Virus record (IMG/VR): IMGVR_UViG_3300017788_000204
Span: 1 to 21,944 of that record
Length of the DNA: 21,944 nt
DNA from: a virus
Strand: one strand, 5' to 3'
Numbering within the stretch: the first letter of the stretch is position 1; the number at the start of each line of letters is the position of its first letter. The notes under the pieces are model-generated. The model had not been told where the DNA came from. It saw only the letters and a program-made list of their open reading frames with translations, and searched no databases. Below, piece after piece: positions 19,167-21,944 of the stretch. A program made the translations under genes and the position numbers.

Positions 19167-21002
19167 TTAACCTATAATACCGCCGTCATTACGAGTAACA
19201 GCAATCACACCACTTCTTGCTAAACCACCAAATGGCCATGTGCTGGGGTGTCCTTCTTCGCCAGGATGTTGAACACCTACAAACATAGTTTTGCGATCTG
19301 CACTCCATGTCAAGCCAGTAATCTCGCAAGCAACAGGTCCTACTAGGAATCTATGTATTTCACCAGTTTCGGTATTGCCTACTAACATTTGATTATTACC
19401 TTGGCCAGCAAAGTTTTTTTCGTTGCTGTAGTTGCCATCAGTTTGAATCCAAAGATTACCTAAACTATCAAACTTAATACCATCGGGGCTATTAAACATG
19501 TTGTCTGCTGTAACATTAGCACTACCTGCCATAGAATCTGAATGGACTGTTGGATTACCTGCTAGAACGTAAAGATCCCAAGCAAATGTATTTGCAGCAT
19601 GATCTTCATTAGTTGGGTTCCAGCGAAGTATGTGTCCATAAGGATTACCTGCTCGTGGGTTAGCAGCATCAACAGGTTGATTTTCTTTTTCGCCACGATT
19701 TCTGTTATTAGTTAAGGCCACATAAACTTCGGCCTTTTCTGGATGAGATGCTACCCATTCTGGACGATCCATTGTAGTTCCGCCTACTTTTGTAGCAGCA
19801 ATTCTAGCAAAAACAACAGTTTCGTCAGCAGCCATACCTGCATCGGCAAGATTTAACCATTCGCCTGTGCCGTCGTCGTTGAATTTAGCAACATACAAAT
19901 CTCCTTCATCTAACAGAGATGAATTGTCACCGCCTTCTACATACACGTTCTTAGAAACGAAACGGTATAACATCTCGCCTCTTTCGTCGTCGCCGCTGTA
20001 AACCACAGCACGACCGTCTTTATTAATGACAAGTTCTGCATTTTCATGCTTAAAACGTCCATGGGCAGTTAATTTTTTAGCATTACCAGTAGCAGGATCA
20101 ATTTCAACTATGTAGCCGTGACGATTGGTTTCGTTAGGCTCTTTGCTAAGGTCGAATCTGTCATCAGTTTTAATCCAGTTGTAACCCCAGTCAACATTAG
20201 CAATACCATAACGTTTCATTTCGTCAGTGCGAGGTGCTTCTTCCCCTAGGCTGTTGGCAAAATAACCATTGAAGTTTTCTTCACAAGTTAGATATGTTCC
20301 CCATGGAGTCATACCATTACCGCAGTTATTCCATGTTCCTTTTACAATTACACCTTCTGAATCTGTTGAGGTTTTTAGAAGATTACTACCTCTTGCAGGA
20401 CCAACCACTGCAATCTCAGTGTCGGGAGTAATGCGTCTGTTATAAACGCTGTCAAGCACAGGTGTCCATTTGCCGTCGTTGTTACCAATCTCTACAATAG
20501 TAATACCGTGTGCTGCTTTATTCTTGTTTACATCGTCATCTGTTACAGGCTTGCCTTCTTGATGAGCAAACATCAATTCTAAGTTAGTATATTCGTTATT
20601 AATAACAAGCAAGGTTTTGCCATTAACTTCAAACACATCCATACCGTCGTTGTTGTCACCCATAGTTACGGCTTGATCGGCTGCTGTAAAGTTTAGAGGA
20701 TCAAATGTTTTACCAGCACTTGTCAACGGGTCACCCCAGTTAATAACTGGATACCAACTATAACCTTCTGGTAATGTGATAGTATCAGCACTAGTAGCTG
20801 CTACAGGAGTAAAGTTTATTGCATTAAATGCACCGGCATTTGCTCTGCTGGTTAAAGCAGTTGTGCTAAGAAACGCACTGGTTCCAATAATAGCGCCCAC
20901 CCCGGTTAGAAAATATCTTCTTGAAATTACATTGTCTAGTTCTACAGTCTTGTTAGGATTTTGAATTTCATCCCATTCGTCGAAACTTATTCTGTCTTTC
21001 AT
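19167..21002 (-). CDS. phoX: PhoX-family alkaline phosphatase, Tat-exported
   Basis: A 611-residue PhoX-family (DUF839) phosphatase. The twin-arginine signal is SRRYFLTG (Arg 28, Arg 29), then a hydrophobic stretch and ANA before the mature part. Family motifs include WGTYLTCEENFNGYF, RPEWVASHPEKAEVYVALTN and NSPDGIKFDSLGNLWIQTDG. PhoX enzymes are Ca/Fe-dependent, fold in the cytoplasm and are exported by Tat to release phosphate from organic esters. Its length is in the normal range and no break is seen. The ATG has AAAGGA upstream. The gene sits behind a leader containing a tiny ORF and a terminator, suggesting conditional readthrough. With pstS it forms a scavenging pair. Cyanophage examples usually carry PhoA-type enzymes. 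Confidence 0.9.
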   Translation of the reverse strand: MKDRISFDEWDEIQNPNKTVELDNVISRRYFLTGVGAIIGTSAFLSTTALTSRANAGAFNAINFTPVAATSADTITLPEGYSWYPVINWGDPLTSAGKTFDPLNFTAADQAVTMGDNNDGMDVFEVNGKTLLVINNEYTNLELMFAHQEGKPVTDDDVNKNKAAHGITIVEIGNNDGKWTPVLDSVYNRRITPDTEIAVVGPARGSNLLKTSTDSEGVIVKGTWNNCGNGMTPWGTYLTCEENFNGYFANSLGEEAPRTDEMKRYGIANVDWGYNWIKTDDRFDLSKEPNETNRHGYIVEIDPATGNAKKLTAHGRFKHENAELVINKDGRAVVYSGDDERGEMLYRFVSKNVYVEGGDNSSLLDEGDLYVAKFNDDGTGEWLNLADAGMAADETVVFARIAATKVGGTTMDRPEWVASHPEKAEVYVALTNNRNRGEKENQPVDAANPRAGNPYGHILRWNPTNEDHAANTFAWDLYVLAGNPTVHSDSMAGSANVTADNMFNSPDGIKFDSLGNLWIQTDGNYSNEKNFAGQGNNQMLVGNTETGEIHRFLVGPVACEITGLTWSADRKTMFVGVQHPGEEGHPSTWPFGGLARSGVIAVTRNDGGIIG

Positions 21003-21018
21003 ACGCTTTTCCTTTATG

Positions 21019-21105
21019 TTATGATAATAAAAAAGGAGCCGAAAGGCTCCGAAATAAAGGATAGATAGACTTTTCCATGTTATGGTTTACGGTGTGTGTG
21101 TTCAT
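21019..21105 (-). CDS. Possible leader peptide ORF upstream of phoX
   Basis: A 28-codon ORF starting at the ATG at 21105 with AAAGGA six bases upstream, beginning MNTHTVNHN and ending PFLLS. It runs straight through the terminator hairpin (21035-21050) and stops 17 nt before the phoX ATG. That is the geometry of a leader peptide whose translation could disrupt the terminator. There is no run of one amino acid that would point to a specific signal. It may instead be a chance ORF. Confidence 0.4.
   Translation of the reverse strand: MNTHTVNHNMEKSIYPLFRSLSAPFLLS
21025..21051 (-). terminator. Intrinsic terminator inside the phoX leader
   Basis: GGAGCC-TTTC-GGCTCC followed by six T residues on the minus strand (stem arms 21050-21045 and 21040-21035). 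It lies only about 30 nt before the phoX ATG, so transcripts from the promoter near 21150 must read through it to express phoX and pstS. Confidence 0.88.
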
Positions 21106-21133
21106 GTGTCTGTCCTTTATACCTTTATTTAAC

Positions 21134-21159
21134 TGTTACACTACATTATAATTGTAACA
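21134..21159 (-). promoter_or_regulatory. -10 box TATAAT within an inverted repeat (phoX leader promoter)
   Basis: A perfect -10 TATAAT (21150-21145, minus strand) is flanked by an inverted repeat TGTTACA (21134-21140) and TGTAACA (21153-21159). No good -35 is seen, which suggests activator dependence; the repeat is a candidate operator. It does not match the usual Pho box well, so PhoB control is not shown. Confidence 0.5.
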
Positions 21160-21195
21160 ATAGTATGAAGATTGTGTGAAATTTTTGTAAAATCT

Positions 21196-21944
21196 TTATT
21201 TTTTTGATTTTTTTCTAGCAAATTCTACGATTTCCTTTGCTACATTAACGCCGGTATATTTTTCAAAGCCTTTAAATCCAGGAGCACTGTTGGCTTCGCA
21301 TAATTTGTAATCATCCTTGTCGAAAAGTAGATCTATTCCTGCGATATCTAACCCTATTGCTTCTACAGTTTTTAAACTTAATTCTACAATTCTATCATTA
21401 AGCGGAAAGTTTTCTCCAACACCACCTCTAGTAATGTTTGCTTTGAAACTGCCATCTGTGCTGCTGCGTTTCATTGCACCTAACACTTTGCCACCCACCA
21501 CATAGGTTCGTATATCTTCTCCTGGTTTAGAGTCTACATACTCTTGGACTATAATTGCTTCGTCTTGCTTGATGCCATGAGCAAATTCTATAAAATCTGT
21601 GAATTCTTCTATAGAACGAACGAGATAAACACCCCTACCATAACTGCCGGAAAATATTTTTACCACAGCAGGAAAACCAATTACTTTTTTAACCAGTTTA
21701 GCATCTACGGGATGCTTAACCAACATTGTTTTTGGCGTGGGCAATCCGTGCTCTGCAAAAAATTGGCTGGCCCAGAGTTTGTCTTTTGTTATTTCAATAG
21801 CATTACTGCCGTTACACATAGGCACCCCCAATCTTTCAAAATGCCTATAAACACTAAATCCAAAATATCCAGTACCGGACCCTGTTCTGGGAATTATTAC
21901 ATCAGGTAAATCAACTACTTTGCTTTTGTATCTTATACTGCGTC
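21196..21944 (-). CDS. RimK-like ATP-grasp ligase (5' partial)
   Basis: An open frame from the window edge to the stop at 21196, about 249 codons visible. The frame continues upstream of any internal start (for example PDVIIPRTGSGTGYFGFSVY), so the gene begins outside the window. RimK-family features include the DKLWASQFFAEHGLPTPKT entry to the ATP-grasp domain, the Gly-rich nucleotide loop FSGSYGRGVYLV, and the metal-binding C-terminal GIDLLF...CEANSAPGFKGFE. RimK-like enzymes ligate amino acids, classically glutamate onto ribosomal protein S6. Related members make gamma-glutamyl peptides or modify other proteins, so the target here is open. A virus-encoded copy could alter the host ribosome. 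It lies upstream of the phoX cassette but is separated from it by the promoter near 21150. Confidence 0.85.
   Translation of the reverse strand, partial: RSIRYKSKVVDLPDVIIPRTGSGTGYFGFSVYRHFERLGVPMCNGSNAIEITKDKLWASQFFAEHGLPTPKTMLVKHPVDAKLVKKVIGFPAVVKIFSGSYGRGVYLVRSIEEFTDFIEFAHGIKQDEAIIVQEYVDSKPGEDIRTYVVGGKVLGAMKRSSTDGSFKANITRGGVGENFPLNDRIVELSLKTVEAIGLDIAGIDLLFDKDDYKLCEANSAPGFKGFEKYTGVNVAKEIVEFARKKSKK

Larger units (their letters stand above)
21011..21130 (-). promoter_or_regulatory. phoX leader with alternative pairings (attenuator-like)
   Basis: The leader RNA has AAAUAAAGG (21130-21122), a second AUAAAGG (21120-21114) that includes the ribosome-binding site of the tiny ORF, and a third AUAAAGG (21017-21011) that includes the phoX ribosome-binding site. 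One complementary CCUUUAUUU (21060-21052) abuts the terminator hairpin. It can pair with the first copy over 9 bases or with either other copy over 7, so competing structures could control translation or termination. Confidence 0.5.

Noticed and set aside
21122-21180. Classical Pho box upstream of phoX
   Set aside because: The TGTTACA/TGTAACA inverted repeat does not match the direct-repeat CTGTCAT-type Pho box, so PhoB control was not called.
1-21944. tRNA genes, CRISPR arrays, insertion sequences or attachment sites
   Set aside because: No cloverleaf other than the tmRNA halves, no regularly spaced repeats, no transposase or integrase and no terminal repeats were seen.

Overview
The window reads as part of the genome of a marine-type, T4-like myovirus that probably infects an alphaproteobacterium. 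Every supported gene lies on the minus strand, so the biological reading order runs from 21944 down to 1. The phage assignment rests on dense, often overlapping small genes, a T4-style late promoter octamer (NATAAATA) repeated upstream of many genes, a tail-fibre/beta-helix protein, a PAAR spike-tip protein, a phage-type RecB-like nuclease, and a class Ia ribonucleotide reductase set with glutaredoxin. The host inference rests mainly on a circularly permuted (two-piece) tmRNA gene of the alphaproteobacterial type, and on exported proteins suited to a Gram-negative envelope. No capsid, terminase or replication genes are in view, so the T4-like label comes from promoters and accessory/structural content rather than hallmark genes.

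Layout in reading order. (1) 21944-18105: a RimK-like ATP-grasp ligase (5' end outside the window), then a promoter and leader with a tiny ORF and an intrinsic terminator, then a Tat-exported PhoX-family alkaline phosphatase and a Sec-exported phosphate-binding protein PstS, closed by a strong terminator. This is a phosphate-acquisition cassette. (2) 18011-14590: a coupled operon of a small conserved protein, a Pol-beta-like nucleotidyltransferase, a protein with a ligase-like KxDG motif and a 288-residue unknown; then a 120-residue protein on its own late promoter and terminator. (3) 14520-11245: compact small late genes, including a holin-like coiled-coil/membrane protein, two tandem paralogous basic proteins, and an acidic 254-residue protein whose last codons form a slippery A-rich site in front of an ORF lacking a good start. 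(4) 11228-8451: a PD-(D/E)XK nuclease, a tail fibre and a conserved 141-residue protein. (5) 8415-3318: nrdA, nrdB (behind a perfect-consensus sigma70 promoter), glutaredoxin, a small unknown, PAAR protein, a HAD phosphatase and a small basic protein. (6) 3252-1: a SWIM zinc-finger protein, a small unknown, a papain-like fragment interrupted by an in-frame TGA, an ADP-ribosyltransferase-like protein, the permuted tmRNA, two microprotein ORFs, a porin, an outer-membrane-barrel-like protein, and the start of one more gene.

The genes suggest a virus that tops up deoxynucleotides (NrdAB/Grx), maintains host phosphate scavenging (PhoX, PstS), modifies the envelope (porin, small barrel) and supplements translation quality control (tmRNA). 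Two transcription classes are visible: host-like sigma70 promoters (nrdB, the SWIM operon, tmRNA, porin, phoX leader) and T4-like late promoters. Family calls come from reading motifs by eye; no database search was run.
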